Of a stretch of DNA of 64,000 bases, positions 1 to 12,191 are shown one piece after another. Within the stretch, counting starts at the first letter, position 1. The number at the start of each line of letters is the position of its first letter. The DNA comes from Hetaerina americana (lineage: Eukaryota; Arthropoda; Insecta; Odonata; Calopterygidae): assembly GCA_022747635.1 (NCBI GenBank), contig JAKTNV010000753.1, positions 1 through 64,000 of the forward strand, given 5' to 3'. The notes under the pieces were generated by a model. The model saw only the letters and a program-made list of their open reading frames with translations, had not been told where the DNA came from and did no database searches. The translations under genes were made by a program, and so were the position numbers.

Positions 1-85
1 AATACCCCCCCTTTGGGTTCTAGGTGAAAATCTCACTCGACACAAATCAAACAAAAATGTTTCCATGGAGTGTATTGTTGTTCAT

Positions 86-95
86 TTTCATGAAA
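86..95. repeat. TTTCATGAAA palindrome (M1 example)
   Basis: A perfect 10-bp palindrome present in monomers of the CATGAAAT class. It is lost in the class that reads TTTCATCAAAT (types b, c, e, m, p). CCATGG at 63-68 is a second palindrome just upstream. Confidence 0.85.
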
Positions 96-187
96 TAAAC
101 AAAATAAAACCCAGAATAAATCCTGAAAGACAAAAAATGAACATAAAAGATGCTTCAGCGCTAGTGTTAATGTTACAAAAAGAGCCC

Positions 188-281
188 AAATTTCTAAAAA
201 TATTGCGAAAAACAACATTTTTCTGTTTTAGAGTGAATGTTTGAGGTGTATAGAAGGCATTTATTTCATTTTTAGAAATTT
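188..281. repeat. 14-bp inverted repeat within the monomer (M1 example)
   Basis: AAATTTCTAAAAAT at 188-201 is the exact reverse complement of ATTTTTAGAAATTT at 268-281, with a 66-bp spacer. Monomers with TTTTAAGAAATTT on the right still match 13 of 14. Inside the spacer a second dyad, GAAAAA at 207-212 and TTTTTC at 218-223 with loop CAACA, is present in the CATTTTTC class and lost in the CAATCTTC class. The pair could extrude as nested cruciforms or fold in RNA; no function is shown. Confidence 0.85.
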
Positions 282-289
282 TAATTTTT

Positions 290-310
290 CACATTTTTCC
301 ATGAAAAGTG
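290..310. repeat. Imperfect dyad around CCATGAAAAGTG (M1 example)
   Basis: CACATTTTTC on the left pairs with GAAAAGTG on the right around CAT, with two unpaired bases. It is among the most constant parts of the monomer and lies just before the variable C-tract. Confidence 0.7.
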
Positions 311-451
311 TCAATACCCCCCCATAGGGTTCTAGGTGAAAATCTCACTCGACACAAATCAAACAAAAATGTTTCCATGGTGTGTATGGTTGTTCATTTT
401 CATGAAATAAACAAAATAAAACCAAGGATAAATCCTGAAAGACAATAAATG

Positions 452-466
452 AGCATAAAAGATGCT
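452..466. repeat. Small dyad AGCAT-AAAAG-ATGCT (M2 example)
   Basis: A perfect 5-bp stem with a 5-nt loop; flanking TGA on the left and TCA on the right extend it with one bulged base. It is followed directly by the AGCGCT palindrome. A second class of monomers reads GCAAAAAAGATTC here (types h, n in part, t and the GTTTTCATGG monomers of HOR-C), which destroys the stem. Confidence 0.8.
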
Positions 467-656
467 TCAGCGCTAGTGTTAATGTTACTAAAAGAGCCCA
501 AATTTCTAAAAATATTGCGAAAAACAACAATCTTCTGTTTTAAAGTGAATGTTTGAGGTGTATAGAAGGCATTTATTTCATTTTAAGAAATTTTAATTTT
601 TCACATTTTTCCATGAAAAGTGCCAATACCCCCCCTTTGGGTTCTAGGTGAAAATC

Positions 657-969
657 TCACTCGACACAAATCAAACAAAAATGTTTCCATGGTGTGTTTT
701 GTTGTTCATTTTCATGAAATAAACAAAATAAAACCCAGAATAAATCCTGAAAGACAAGAAATGAGCATAAAAGATGCTTCAGCGCTAGTGTTAATGTTAC
801 TAAAAGAGCCCAAATTTCTAAAAATATTGCGAAAAACAACATTTTTCTGTTTTAAAATGAATGTTTGAGGTGTATAGAAGGCATTTATTTCATTTTTAGA
901 AATTTTCATTATTCACATTTTTCCATGAAAAGTGCCAATACCCCCCACTTTGGGTTCTAGGTGAAAATC
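657..969 (+). repeat. Representative monomer (M3) with landmarks
   Basis: This unit shows the standard order of landmarks: TCACTCGACAC start; A-rich stretch; CCATGG palindrome; TTTCATGAAA palindrome; a site that is either AAACCCAGAATAAATCC or AAACCAAGGATAAATCC; the dyad around GCATAAAAGATGC; AGCGCT palindrome; left arm AAATTTCTAAAAAT; TTGCGAAAAAC followed by either CATTTTTC or CAATCTTC; GTTTGAGG or GTTCGAGG; GTGTATAGAAGG; right arm near TTTTAGAAATTT; the CCATGAAAAGTG dyad; a C-tract; CTTTGGGTTCTAGG. A consensus length of 312 is exactly 104 codons, which lets one frame continue from unit to unit except where fixed stops occur (TGA in GTTTGAGG, TAG in GTATAG). Confidence 0.95.
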
Positions 970-1282
970 TCACTCGGCACAAATCAAACAAAAATGTTTC
1001 CATGGTGTGTATTAATGTTCATTTTCATCAAATAAACAAAATAAAACCCAGAATAAATCCTGAAAGACAAGAAATGAGCATAAAAGATGCTTCAGCGCTA
1101 GTGTTAATGTTACTAAAAGAGCCCAAATTTCTAAAAATATTGCGAAAAACAACAATCTTCTGTTTTAAAGTGAATGTTTGAGGTGTATAGAAGGCATTTA
1201 TTTCATTTTAAGAAATTTTAATTTTTCACATTTTTCCATGAAAAGTGCCAATACCCCCCCCTTTGGGTTCTAGGTGAAAATC

Positions 1283-4200
1283 TCACTCGACACAAATCAA
1301 AAAAAAATGTTTCCATGGTGTGTATGGTTGTTCATTTTCATGAAATAAACAAAATAAAACCAAGGATAAATCCTGAAAGATAATAAATGAGCATAAAAGA
1401 TGCTTCAGCGCTAGTGTTAATGTTATAAAAGAGCCCAAATTTCTAAAAATATTGCGAAAAAAAAACAATCTTCTGTTTTGAAGTGAATGTTTGAGGTGTA
1501 TAGAAGGCATTTATTTCATTTTAAGAAATTTTAATTTTTCACATTTTTCCATGAAAAGTGTCAATACCCCTTTGGGTTCTAGGTGAAAATCTCACTCGAC
1601 ACAAATCAAACAAAAATGTTTCCATGGTGTGTAATAATGTTCATTTTCATCAAATAAACAAATTAAAACCCAGAATAAATCCTGAAAGACAATAAATGAG
1701 CATAAAAGATGCTTCAGCGCTAGTGTTAATGTTACTAAAGAGCCCAAATTTCTAAAAATATTGCGAAAAACCACAATCTTCTGTTGTAAAGTGAATGTTC
1801 GAGTTGTATAGAAGCTATTTATTTCATTTTAGAAATTTTAATTTTTCACATTTTTTCATGAAAAGTGCCAATACCCCCCCCCTTTGGGTTCTAGGTGAAA
1901 ATCTCACTCGACACAAATCAAACAAAAATATTTCCATGGTGTGTATTGTTGTTCATTTTCATGAAATAAACAAAATAAAAACAAGGATAAATCCTGAAAG
2001 ACAATAAATGAGCATAAAAGATGCTTCAGCGCTAGTGTTAATGTTACTAAAAGAGCCCAAATTTCTAAAAATATTGCGAAAAACAACATTTTTCTGTTTT
2101 AAAGTGAATGTTTGAGGTGTATAGAAGGCTTTTATTTCATTTTTAGAAATTTTAATTTTTCACATTTTTCCATGAAAAGTGCCAATACCCCCCCCTTTGG
2201 GTTCTAGGTGAAAATCTCACTCGACACAAATCGAACAAAAATGTTTCCATGGTGTGTATTGTTGTTCATTTTCATGAAATAAACAAAATAAAACCCAGAA
2301 TAAATCCTGAAAGACAAGAAATGAGCATAAAAGATGCTTAAGCGCTAGTGATAATGTTACTAAAAGAGCCCAAATTTCTAAAAATATTGCGAAAAAAAAA
2401 CATTTTTCTGTTTTAAAGTGAATGTTTGAGGTGTATAGACGGCATTTATTTCATTTAAGAAATTTTAATTTTTCACATTTTTCCATGAAAAGTGCCAATA
2501 CCCCCCCTTTGGGTTCTAGGTGAAAATCTCACTCGACACAAATCAAACAAAAATGTTTCCATGGAGTGTATTGTTGTTCATTTTCATGAAATAAACAAAA
2601 TAAAACCCAGAATAAATCCTGAAAGACAAAAAATGAACATAAAAGATGCTTCAGCGCTAGTGTTAATGTTACAAAAAGAGCCCAAATTTCTAAAAATATT
2701 GCGAAAAACAACATTTTTCTGTTTTAGAGTGAATGTTTGAGGTGTATAGAAGGCATTTATTTCATTTTTAGAAATTTTAATTTTTCACATTTTTCCATGA
2801 AAAGTGTCAATACCCCCCCATAGGGTTCTAGGTGAAAATCTCACTCGACACAAATCAAACAAAAATGTTTCCATGGTGTGTATGGTTGTTCATTTTCATG
2901 AAATAAACAAAATAAAACCAAGGATAAATCCTGAAAGACAATAAATGAGCATAAAAGATGCTTCAGCGCTAGTGTTAATGTTACTAAAAGAGCCCAAATT
3001 TCTAAAAATATTGCGAAAAACAACAATCTTCTGTTTTAAAGTGAATGTTTGAGGTGTATAGAAGGCATTTATTTCATTTTAAGAAATTTTAATTTTTCAC
3101 ATTTTTCCATGAAAAGTGCCAATACCCCCCCTTTGGGTTCTAGGTGAAAATCTCACTCGACACAAATCAAACAAAAATGTTTCCATGGTGTGTTTTGTTG
3201 TTCATTTTCATGAAATAAACAAAATAAAACCCAGAATAAATCCTGAAAGACAAGAAATGAGCATAAAAGATGCTTCAGCGCTAGTGTTAATGTTACTAAA
3301 AGAGCCCAAATTTCTAAAAATATTGCGAAAAACAACATTTTTCTGTTTTAAAATGAATGTTTGAGGTGTATAGAAGGCATTTATTTCATTTTTAGAAATT
3401 TTCATTATTCACATTTTTCCATGAAAAGTGCCAATACCCCCCACTTTGGGTTCTAGGTGAAAATCTCACTCGGCACAAATCAAACAAAAATGTTTCCATG
3501 GTGTGTATTAATGTTCATTTTCATCAAATAAACAAAATAAAACCCAGAATAAATCCTGAAAGACAAGAAATGAGCATAAAAGATGCTTCAGCGCTAGTGT
3601 TAATTTTACTAAAAGAGCCCAAATTTCTACAAATATTGCGAAAAACAACAATCTTCTGTTTTAAAGTGAATGTTCGAGGTGTATAGAAGGCATTTATTTC
3701 ATTTTTAGAAATTTTAATTTTTCACATTTTTTCATGAAAAGTGCCAATACCCCCTTTGGGTTCTAGGTGAAAATCTCACTCGACACAAATCAAACAAAAA
3801 TGTTTCCATGGAGTGTATTGTTGTTCATTTTTCATGAAATAAACGAAATAAAACCCAGAAAAAATCCTGAAAGACAATAAATGAACATAAAAGATGCTTC
3901 AGCGCTAGTGTTAACGTTACTAAAAGAGCCCAAATTATTTCTAAAAATATTGCAAAAAACAACATTTTTCTGTTTTAGAGTGAATGTTTGAGGTGTATAG
4001 AAGGCATTTATTTCATTTTAGAAATTTTAATTTTTCACATTTTTCCATGAAAAGTATCAATACCCCCCCATAGGGTTCTAGGTGAAAATCTCACTCGAGA
4101 CAAATAAAACAAAAATGTTTCCATGGTGTGAATGGTTGTTCATTTTCATGAAATAAACAAAATAAAACCAAGGATAAATCCTGAAAGACAATAAATGAGC

Positions 4201-4713
4201 ATAAAAGATGCTTCAGCGCTAGTGTTAATGTTACTAAAAGAGCCCAAATTTCTAAAAATATTGCGAAAAACAACAATCTTCTGTTTTAAAGTGAATGTTC
4301 GAGGTGTATAGAAGGCATTTATTTCATTTTAAGAAATTTTAATTTTTCACATTTTTCCATGAAAAGTGCCAATACCCCCCCTTTGGGTTCTAGGTGAAAA
4401 TCTCACTCGACACAAATCAAACAAAAATGTTTCCATGGTGTGTATTGTTGTTCATTTTCATGAAATAAACAAAATAAAACCCAGAATAAATCCTGAAAGA
4501 CAAGAAATGAGCATAAAAGATGCTTCAGCGCTAGTGTTAATGTTACTAAAAGAGCCCAAATTTCTAAAAATATTGCGAAAAACAACATTTTTCTGTTTTA
4601 AAATGAATGTTTGAGGTGTATAGAAGGCATTTATTTCATTTTAGAAATTTTAATTTTTCACATTTTTCCATGAAAAGTATCAATACCCCCCCATAGGGTT
4701 CTAGGTGAAAATC
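1283..4713 (+). repeat. 11-monomer block M5-M15, first copy
   Basis: Starts are 1283, 1592, 1904, 2217, 2529, 2841, 3153, 3466, 3776, 4091 and 4403. The same order recurs at M29-M39 about 7,480 bp (24 monomers) downstream, with matching rare markers: GATAATAAATG (M5/M29), GTAATAATG with AAATTAAAAC and GAGTTGTATAG (M6/M30), AAACGAAATAAAAC (M13/M37). M13 carries small private changes, including a TTATTT insertion-like change near 3934 and CAGAAAAAATCC. Confidence 0.85.
2497..3604 (+). repeat. 8-monomer tandem duplication, second copy (M9-M12, partial)
   Basis: Monomer starts are 2529, 2841, 3153 and 3466. The sequence repeats 1-1108 through the first part of M12. After 3604 it changes to the M12/M36/M73 type (TTCTACAAATATTG, GTTCGAGG), so the exchange point lies inside M12. 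Confidence 0.9.
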
Positions 4714-5333
4714 TCACTCGAGACAAATAAAACAAAAATGTTTCCATGGTGTGAATGGTTGTTCATTTTCATGAAATAAACAAAATAAAACCAAGGATAA
4801 ATCCTGAAAGACAATAAATGAGCATAAAAGATGCTTCAGCGCTAGTGTTAATGTTACTAAAAGAGCCCAAATTTCTAAAAATATTGCGAAAAACAACAAT
4901 CTTCTGTTTTAAAGTGAATGTTCGAGGTGTATAGAAGGCATTTATTTCATTTTAAGAAATTTAATTTTTCACATTTTTCCATGAAAAGTGCCAATACCCC
5001 TTTGGGTTCTAGGTGAAAATCTCACTCGACACAAATCAAACAAAAATGTTTCCATGGTGTGTATTGTTGTTCATTTTCATGAAATAAACAAAATAAAACC
5101 CAGAATAAATCCTGAAAGACAAGAAATGAGCATAAAAGATGCTTCAGCGCTAGTGTTAATGTTACTAAAAGAGCCCAAATTTCTAAAAATATTGCGAAAA
5201 ACAACATTTTTCTGTTTTAAAATGAATGTTTGAGGTGTATAGAAGGCATTTATTTCATTTTTAGAAATTTTCATTATTCACATTTTTCCATGAAAAGTGC
5301 CAATACCCCCCCTTTGGGTTCTAGGTGAAAATC
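4091..5333 (+). repeat. 2-monomer tandem duplication (M14-M15, M16-M17)
   Basis: M14 (4091) and M16 (4714) share the private markers CTCGAGACAAATAAAAC, GTGAATGG and GTATCAATACC. M15 (4403) and M17 (5022) match each other. The offset is 623 bp, then 619 bp because the C-tract before M17 is only four bases. This is a recent local two-monomer duplication. Confidence 0.9.
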
Positions 5334-6588
5334 TCACTCGGCACAAATCAAACAAAAATGTTTCCATGGTGTGTATTGTTTTTCATTTTCATGAAATAAA
5401 CAAAATAAAACCCAGAATATATCCTGAAAGACAAGAAATGAGCATAAAAGATGCTTCAGCGCTAGTGTTAATGTTACTAAAAGAGCCCAAAATTCTCAAA
5501 ATATATTGCGAAAAACAACAATCTTCTGTTTTAAAGTGAATGTTTGAGGTGTATAGAAGGCATTTATTTCATTTTAAGAAATTTTTATTTTTCACATTTT
5601 TCCATGAAAAGTGCCAATACCCCCCCCTTTGGGTTCTAGGTGAAAATCTCACTCGACACAAATCGAACATAAATGTTTCCATGGAGTGTATTGTTGCTCA
5701 TTTTCATGAAATAAACAAAATAAAACCCAGAATAAATCCTGAAAGACAAGAAATGAGCATAAAAGATGCTTCAGCGCTAGTGTTAATGTTACTAAAAGAG
5801 CCCAAATTTCTCAAAATATATTGCGAAAAACAACAATCTTCTGTTTTAAAGTGAATGTTTGAGGTGTATAGAAGGCATTTATTTCATTTTAAGAAATTTT
5901 AATTTTTCACATTTTTCCATGAAAAGTGCCAATACCCCCCCCTTTGGGTTCTAGGTGAAAATCTCACTCGACACAAATCAAACAAAAATGTTTCCATGGA
6001 GTGTATTGTTGTTCATTTTCATGAAATAAACAAAATAAAACCCAGAATAAATCCTGAAAGACAATAAATGAACATAAAAGATGCTTGAGCGCTAGTGTTA
6101 ATGTTACTAAAAGAGCCCAAATTTCTAAAAATATTGCGAAAAACAACATTTTTCTGTTTTATAGTGAATGTTCGAGGTGTATAGAAGGCATTTATTTCAT
6201 TTTTAGAAATTTTAATTTTTCACATTTTTCCATGAAAAGTTCCAATAAAGTTCCTTTGGGTTCTAGGTGAAAATCTCACTCGACACAAATCAAACAAAAA
6301 TGTTTCCATGGTGTGTATTGTTTTTCATTTTCATGAAATAAACAAAATAAAACCCAGTATAAATCCTGAAAGACAATAAATGAGCATAAAAGATGCTTCA
6401 GCGCAAGGGTTAATGTTACTAAAAGAGCCCAAATTTCTCAAAATATATTGCGAAAAACACAATCTTCTGTTTTAAAGTGAATGTCCGAGGTGTATAGAAG
6501 GCATTTATTTCATTTTTAGAAATTTTAATTTTTCACATTTTTCCATGAAAAGTGCCAATACCTCCCCTTTGGGTTCTAGGTGAAAATC
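5334..6588 (+). repeat. Diverged cluster M18-M21 with AAAATATATTG insertion
   Basis: Starts are 5334, 5649, 5964 and 6276. M18, M19 and M21 carry an enlarged TCAAAATATATTGCG in place of TAAAAATATTGCG, giving 315-bp intervals after M18 and M19. M19 has TTGCTCATT with GGAGTG. M21 has CGCAAGGG and GTCCGAGG and is preceded by AGTTCCAATAAAGTTCC. The same unusual markers return in types s and t of HOR-B, so this cluster resembles their source or shares their ancestor. Confidence 0.8.
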
Positions 6589-6896
6589 TCACTCGACACA
6601 AATCAAATAAAAATGTTTCCATGGTGTGTAATAATGTTCATTTTCATCAAATAAACAAATTAAAACCCAGAATAAATCCTGAAAGACAATAAATGAGCAT
6701 CAAAGATGCTTCAGCGCTAGTGTTAATGTTACTAAAGAGCCCAAATTTCTAAAAATAATGCGAAAAACCACAATCTTCTGTTGTAAAGTTAATATTCGAG
6801 TTGTATAGAAGCTATTTATTTCATTTTTAGAATTTTTTTTTTTTCACATTTTTCCATGAAAAGTGCCAATACCCCTTAGGGTTCTAGGTGAAAATC
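6589..6896 (+). repeat. Isolated M6-type monomer (M22)
   Basis: M22 carries the M6/M30 signature (GTAATAATG, AAATTAAAAC, GAGTTGTATAGAAGC) but sits between unrelated types, and has private changes such as a long T-run near 6831-6844. It looks like an older copy of the same type, moved away from its usual neighbours. Confidence 0.8.
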
Positions 6897-8142
6897 TCAC
6901 TCGACAGAAATCAAACAAGATGTTTCCATGGTGTGTATTGTTGTTCATTTTCATGAAATAAACAAAATAAAACCAAGGATAAATCCTGAAAGACAATAAA
7001 TGAGCAAAAAGATTCTTCAGCGATAGTGTTAATGTTACTAAAAGAGCCCAAATTTCTAAAAATATTGCGAAAAACAACATTTTTCTGTTTTAGAGTGAAT
7101 GTTTGAGGTGTATAGAAGGCATTTATTTCATTTTATGAAATTTTAATTTTTCACATTTTTCCATGAAAAGTGTCAATACCCCCCCCTTTGGGTTCAAGGT
7201 GAAAATCTCACTCGACACAAATAGAACAAAAATGTTTCCATGGTGTGTATTGTTGTTCATTTTCATGAAATAAACAAAATAAAACCAAGGGTAAATCCTG
7301 AAAGACAATAAATGAGCAAAAGATTCTTCAGCGCTAGTGTTAATGTTACTAAAAGAGCCCAAATTTCTAAAAATATTGCGAAAAACAACATTTTTCTGTT
7401 TTAGAGTGAATGTTTGAGGTGTATAGAAGGCATTTATTTCATTTTTAGAAATTTTAATTTTTCACATTTTTCCATGAAAAGTGTCAATACCCCCCCCTTT
7501 GGGTTCTAGGTGAAAATCTCACTCGACAGAAATCAAACAAGATGTTTCCATGGTGTGTATTGATGTTCATTTTCATTAAATAAACAAAATAAAACCAAGG
7601 ATAAATCCTGAAAGACAATAAATGAGCAAAAAGATTCTTCAGCGCTAGTGTTAATGTTACTAAAAGAGCCCAAATTTCTAAAAATATTGCGAAAAACAAC
7701 ATTTTTCTGTTTTAAAGTGAATGTTTGACGTGTATAGAAGGCATTTATTTCATTTTAAGAAATTTTAATTTTTCACATTTTTCCATGAAAAGTGTCAATA
7801 CCCCCCCCTTTGGGTTCAAGGTGAAAATCTCACTCGACACAAATAGAACAAAAATGTTTCCATGGTGTGTATTGTTGTTCATTTTCATGAAATAAACAAA
7901 ATAAAACCCAGAATAAATCCTGAAAGACAATAAATGAGCATAAAATATGCTTCAGGGCTAGTGTTAATGTTACTAAAAGAGCCCAAATTTCTAAAAATAT
8001 TGCGAAAAATAACAATCTTCTGTTTTAAAGTGAATGTTTGAGGTGTATAGAAGGCATTTATTTTATTTTAAGAAATTTTAATTTTTCACATTTTTCCATG
8101 AAAAGTGCCAATACCCCCCCCTTTGGGTTCTAGGTGAAAATC
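6897..8142 (+). repeat. 2-monomer tandem duplication (M23-M26)
   Basis: M23 (6897) and M25 (7519) share TCGACAGAAATC and AACAAGATG. M24 (7208) and M26 (7830) share GGGTTCAAGG and AAATAGAAC in their first halves. The offset is 622 bp. M23-M25 also share GAGCAAAA-AGATTC type changes. M26 changes to a different type in its second half (AAATATGC, CAGGGC). Confidence 0.85.
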
Positions 8143-8764
8143 TCACTCGACACAAATCAAACAAAAATGTTTCCATGGTGTGTATTGTTGTTCATTTTCA
8201 TGAAATAAACAAAATAAAACCCAGAATAAATCCTGAAAGACAAGAAATGAACATAAAAGATGCTTCAGCGCTAGTGTTAATGTTACTAAAAGAGCCCAAA
8301 TTTCTAAAAATATTGCGAAAAACAACAATCTTCTGTTTTAAAGTGAATGTTTGAGGTGTATAGAAGGCATTTATTTTATTTTAAGAAATTTTAATTTTTC
8401 ACATTTTTCCATGAAAAGTGCCAATACCCCCCCCTTTGGGTTCTAGGTGAAAATCTCACTCGACACAAATCAAACAAAAATGTTTCCATGGTGTGTATGG
8501 TTGTTCATTTTAATGAAATAAACAAAATAAAACCAAGGATAAATCCTGAAAGACAATCAATGAGCATAAAAGATGCTTCAGCGCTAGTGTTAATGTTACT
8601 AAAAGAGCCCATTTTTCTAAAAATATTGCGAAAAACATAAATCTTCTGTTTTAAAGTGAATGTTCGAGGTGTATAGAAGGCATTTATTTCATTTTAAGAA
8701 ATTTTAATTTTTCACATTTTCCCATGAAAAGTGTCAATACCCCTTTTGGTTCTAGGTGAAAATC
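8143..8764 (+). repeat. Unassigned monomers M27-M28
   Basis: Two ordinary monomers (starts 8143 and 8456) that I could not place in a duplicated block. M28 has private changes including ATTTTAATG, GACAATCAATG and GCCCATTTTTC. They separate the M23-M26 duplication from the second M5-M15 block. Confidence 0.7.
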
Positions 8765-11700
8765 TCACTCGACACAAATCAAACAAAAATGTTTCCATGG
8801 TGTGTATGGTTGTTCATTTTCATGAAATAAACAAAATAAAACCAAGGATAAATCCTGAAAGATAATAAATGAGCATAAAAGATGCTTCAGCGCTAGTGTT
8901 AATGTTATAAAAGAGCCCAAATTTCTAAAAATATTGCGAAAAAAAACAATCTTCTGTTTTGAAGTGAATGTTTGAGGTGTATAGAAGGCATTTATTTCAT
9001 TTTAAGAAATTTTAATTTTTCACATTTTTCCATGAAAAGTGTCAATACCCCTTTGGGTTCTAGGTGAAAATCTCACTCGACACAAATCAAACAAAAATGT
9101 TTCCATGGTGTGTAATAATGTTCATTTTCATCAAATAAACAAATTAAAACCCAGAATAAATCCTGAAAGACAATAAATGAGCATAAAAGATGCTTCAGCG
9201 CTAGTGTTAATGTTACTAAAGAGCCCAAATTTCTAAAAATATTGCGAAAAACCACAATCTTCTGTTGTAAAGTGAATGTTCGAGTTGTATAGAAGCTATT
9301 TATTTCATTTTTAGAAATTTTAATTTTTCACATTTTTTCATGAAAAGTGCCAATACCCCCCCCTTTGGGTTCTAGGTGAAAATCTCACTCGACACAAATC
9401 AAACAAAAATATTTCCATGGTGTGTATTGTTGTTCATTTTCATGAAATAAACAAAATAAAAACAAGGATAAATCCTGAAAGACAATAAATGAGCATAAAA
9501 GATGCTTCAGCGCTAGTGTTAATGTTACTAAAAGAGCCCAAATTTCTAAAAATATTGCGAAAAACAACATTTTTCTGTTTTAAAGTGAATGTTTGAGGTG
9601 TATAGAAGGCTTTTATTTCATTTTTAGAAATTTTAATTTTTCACATTTTTCCATGAAAAGTGCCAATACCCCCCCCTTTGGGTTCTAGGTGAAAATCTCA
9701 CTCGACACAAATCGAACAAAAATGTTTCCATGGAGTGTATTGTTGTTCATTTTCATGAAATAAACAAAATAAAACCCAGAATAAATCCTGAAAGACAAGA
9801 AATGAGCATAAAAGATGCTTAAGCGCTAGTGATAATGTTACTAAAAGAGCCCAAATTTCTAAAAATATTGCGAAAAAAAACATTTTTCTGTTTTAAAGTG
9901 AATGTTTGAGGTGTATAGACGGCATTTATTTCATTTAAGAAATTTTAATTTTTCACATTTTTCCATGAAAAGTGCCAATACCCCCCCTTTGGGTTCTAGG
10001 TGAAAATCTCACTCGACACAAATCAAACAAAAATGTTTCCATGGAGTGTATTGTTGTTCATTTTCATGAAATAAACAAAATAAAACCCAGAATAAATCCT
10101 GAAAGACAAAAAATGAACATAAAAGATGCTTCAGCGCTAGTGTTAATGTTACAAAAAGAGCCCAAATTTCTAAAAATATTGCGAAAAACAACATTTTTCT
10201 GTTTTAGAGTGAATGTTTGAGGTGTATAGAAGGCATTTATTTCATTTTAAGAAATTTTAACTTTTCACATTTTTCCATGAAAAGTGCCAATACCCCCCCT
10301 TTGGGTTCTAGGTGAAAATCTCACTCGACACAAATCGAACAAAAATGTTTCCATGGAGTGTATTAATGTTCATTTTCATGAAATAAACAAAATAAAACCA
10401 AGGATAAATCCTGAAAGACAATAAATGAGCATAAAAGATGCTTCAGCGCTAGTGTTAATGTTACTAAAAGAGCCCAAATTTCTAAAAATATTGCGAAAAA
10501 CAACAATCTTCTGTTTTAAAGTGAATGTTCGAGGTGTATAGAAGGCATTTATTTCATTTTAAGAAATTTTAATTTTTCACATTTTTCCATGAAAAGTGCC
10601 AATACCCCCCCTTTGGGTTCTAGGTGAAAATCTCACTCGACACAAATCAAACAAAAATGTTTCCATGGTGTGTTTTGTTGTTCATTTTCATGAAATAAAC
10701 AAAATAAAACCCAGAATAAATCCTGAAAGACAAGAAATGAGCATAAAAGATGCTTCAGCGCTAGTGTTAATGTTACTAAAAGAGCCCAAATTTCTAAAAA
10801 TATTGCGAAAAACAACATTTTTCTGTTTTAAAATGAATGTTTGAGGTGTATAGAAGGCATTTATTTCATTTTTAGAAATTTTCATTATTCACATTTTTCC
10901 ATGAAAAGTGCCAATACCCCCCACTTTGGGTTCTAGGTGAAAATCTCACTCAGCACAAATCAAACAAAAATGTTTCCATGGTGTGTATTAATGTTCATTT
11001 TCATCAAATAAACAAAATAAAACCCAGAATAAATCCTGAAAGACAAGAAATGAGCATAAAAGATGCTTCAGCGCTAGTGTTAATTTTACTAAAAGAGCCC
11101 AAATTTCTACAAATATTGCGAAAAACAACATTCTTCTGTTTTAAAGTGAATGTTCGAGGTGTATAGAAGGCATTTATTTCATTTTTAGAAATTTTAATTT
11201 TTCACATTTTTTCATGAAAAGTTCCAATACCCCCTTTGGGTTCTAGGTGAAAATCTCACTCGACACAAATCAAACAAAAATGTTTCCATGGAGTGTATTG
11301 TTGTTCATTTTCATGAAATAAACGAAATAAAACCCAGAATAAATCCTGAAAGACAATAAATGAACATAAAAGATGCTTCAGCGCTAGTGTTAATGTTACT
11401 AAAAGAGCCCAAATTTCTAAAAATATTGCAAAAAACAACATTTTTCTGTTTTAGAGTGAATGTTTGAGGTGTATAGAAGGCATTTATTTCATTTTTAGAA
11501 ATTTTAATTTTTCACATTTTTCCATGAAAAGTGCCAATACCCCCCCATAGGGTTCTAGGTGAAAATCTCACTCGACACAAATAAAACAAAAATGTTTCCA
11601 TGGTGTGAATGGTTGTTCATTTTCATGAAATAAACAAAATAAAACCAAGGATAAATCCTGAAAGACAATAAATGAGCATAAAAGATGCTTCAGCGCTAGT

Positions 11701-12191
11701 GTTAATGTTACTAAAAGAGCCCAAATTTCTTAAAATATTGCCAAAAACAACAATCTTCTGTTTTAAAGTGAATGTTCGAGGTGTATAGAAGGCATTTATT
11801 TCATTTTAAGAAATTTTAATTTTTCACATTTTTCCATGAAAAGTGCCAATACCCCCCCTTTGGGTTCTAGGTGAAAATCTCACTCGACACAAATCAAACA
11901 AAAATGTTTCCATGGTGTGTATTGTTGTTCATTTTCATGAAATAAACAAAATAAAACCCAGAATAAATCCTGAAAGACAAGAAATGAGCATAAAAGATGC
12001 TTCAGCGCTAGTGTTAATGTTACTAAAAGAGCCCAAATTTCTAAAAATATTGCGAAAAACAACATTTTTCTGTTTTAAAATGAATGTTTGAGGTGTATAG
12101 AAGGCATTTATTTCATTTTTAGAAATTTTCATTATTCACATTTTTCCATGAAAAGTGCCAATACCCCCCCTTTGGGTTCTAGGTGAAAATC
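8765..12191 (+). repeat. 11-monomer block M29-M39, second copy
   Basis: Starts are 8765, 9073, 9385, 9698, 10009, 10321, 10633, 10946, 11256, 11568 and 11880. The order follows M5-M15. M34 is the main exception: its first half reads CGAAC, GGAGTG and ATTAATG, unlike M10. M38 has TTCTTAAAATATTG where M14 has TTCTAAAAATATTG. M39 is both the end of this block and the first monomer (type a) of HOR-A. Confidence 0.85.

Larger units (their letters stand above)
1..2496 (+). repeat. 8-monomer tandem duplication, first copy (M1-M8)
   Basis: Monomer starts are 33, 345, 657, 970, 1283, 1592, 1904 and 2217. Positions 1-1108 are matched at 2497-3604 with no difference that I could find, an offset of 2,496 bp or eight monomers. 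Divergence begins at 1109/3605 (G against T in GTTAATGTT/GTTAATTTT). The window starts inside the first copy, so the true left end is not visible. M5 and M6 carry unusual markers: GATAATAAATG and GTTATAAAAG in M5, GTAATAATG and AAATTAAAAC in M6. Confidence 0.9.

Noticed and set aside
1..312. Monomer as an ancient dimer of about 156 bp
   Set aside because: The two halves share only short AT-rich words such as AAACAAAA and CCATG; no convincing alignment at half-period was visible by eye.
7190..7202. RNA polymerase III B-box-like GGTTCAAGG (also near 55801, 59241, 62367)
   Set aside because: Only the first part of the B-box matches, no A-box lies at suitable distance, and no tRNA or SINE fold is visible.
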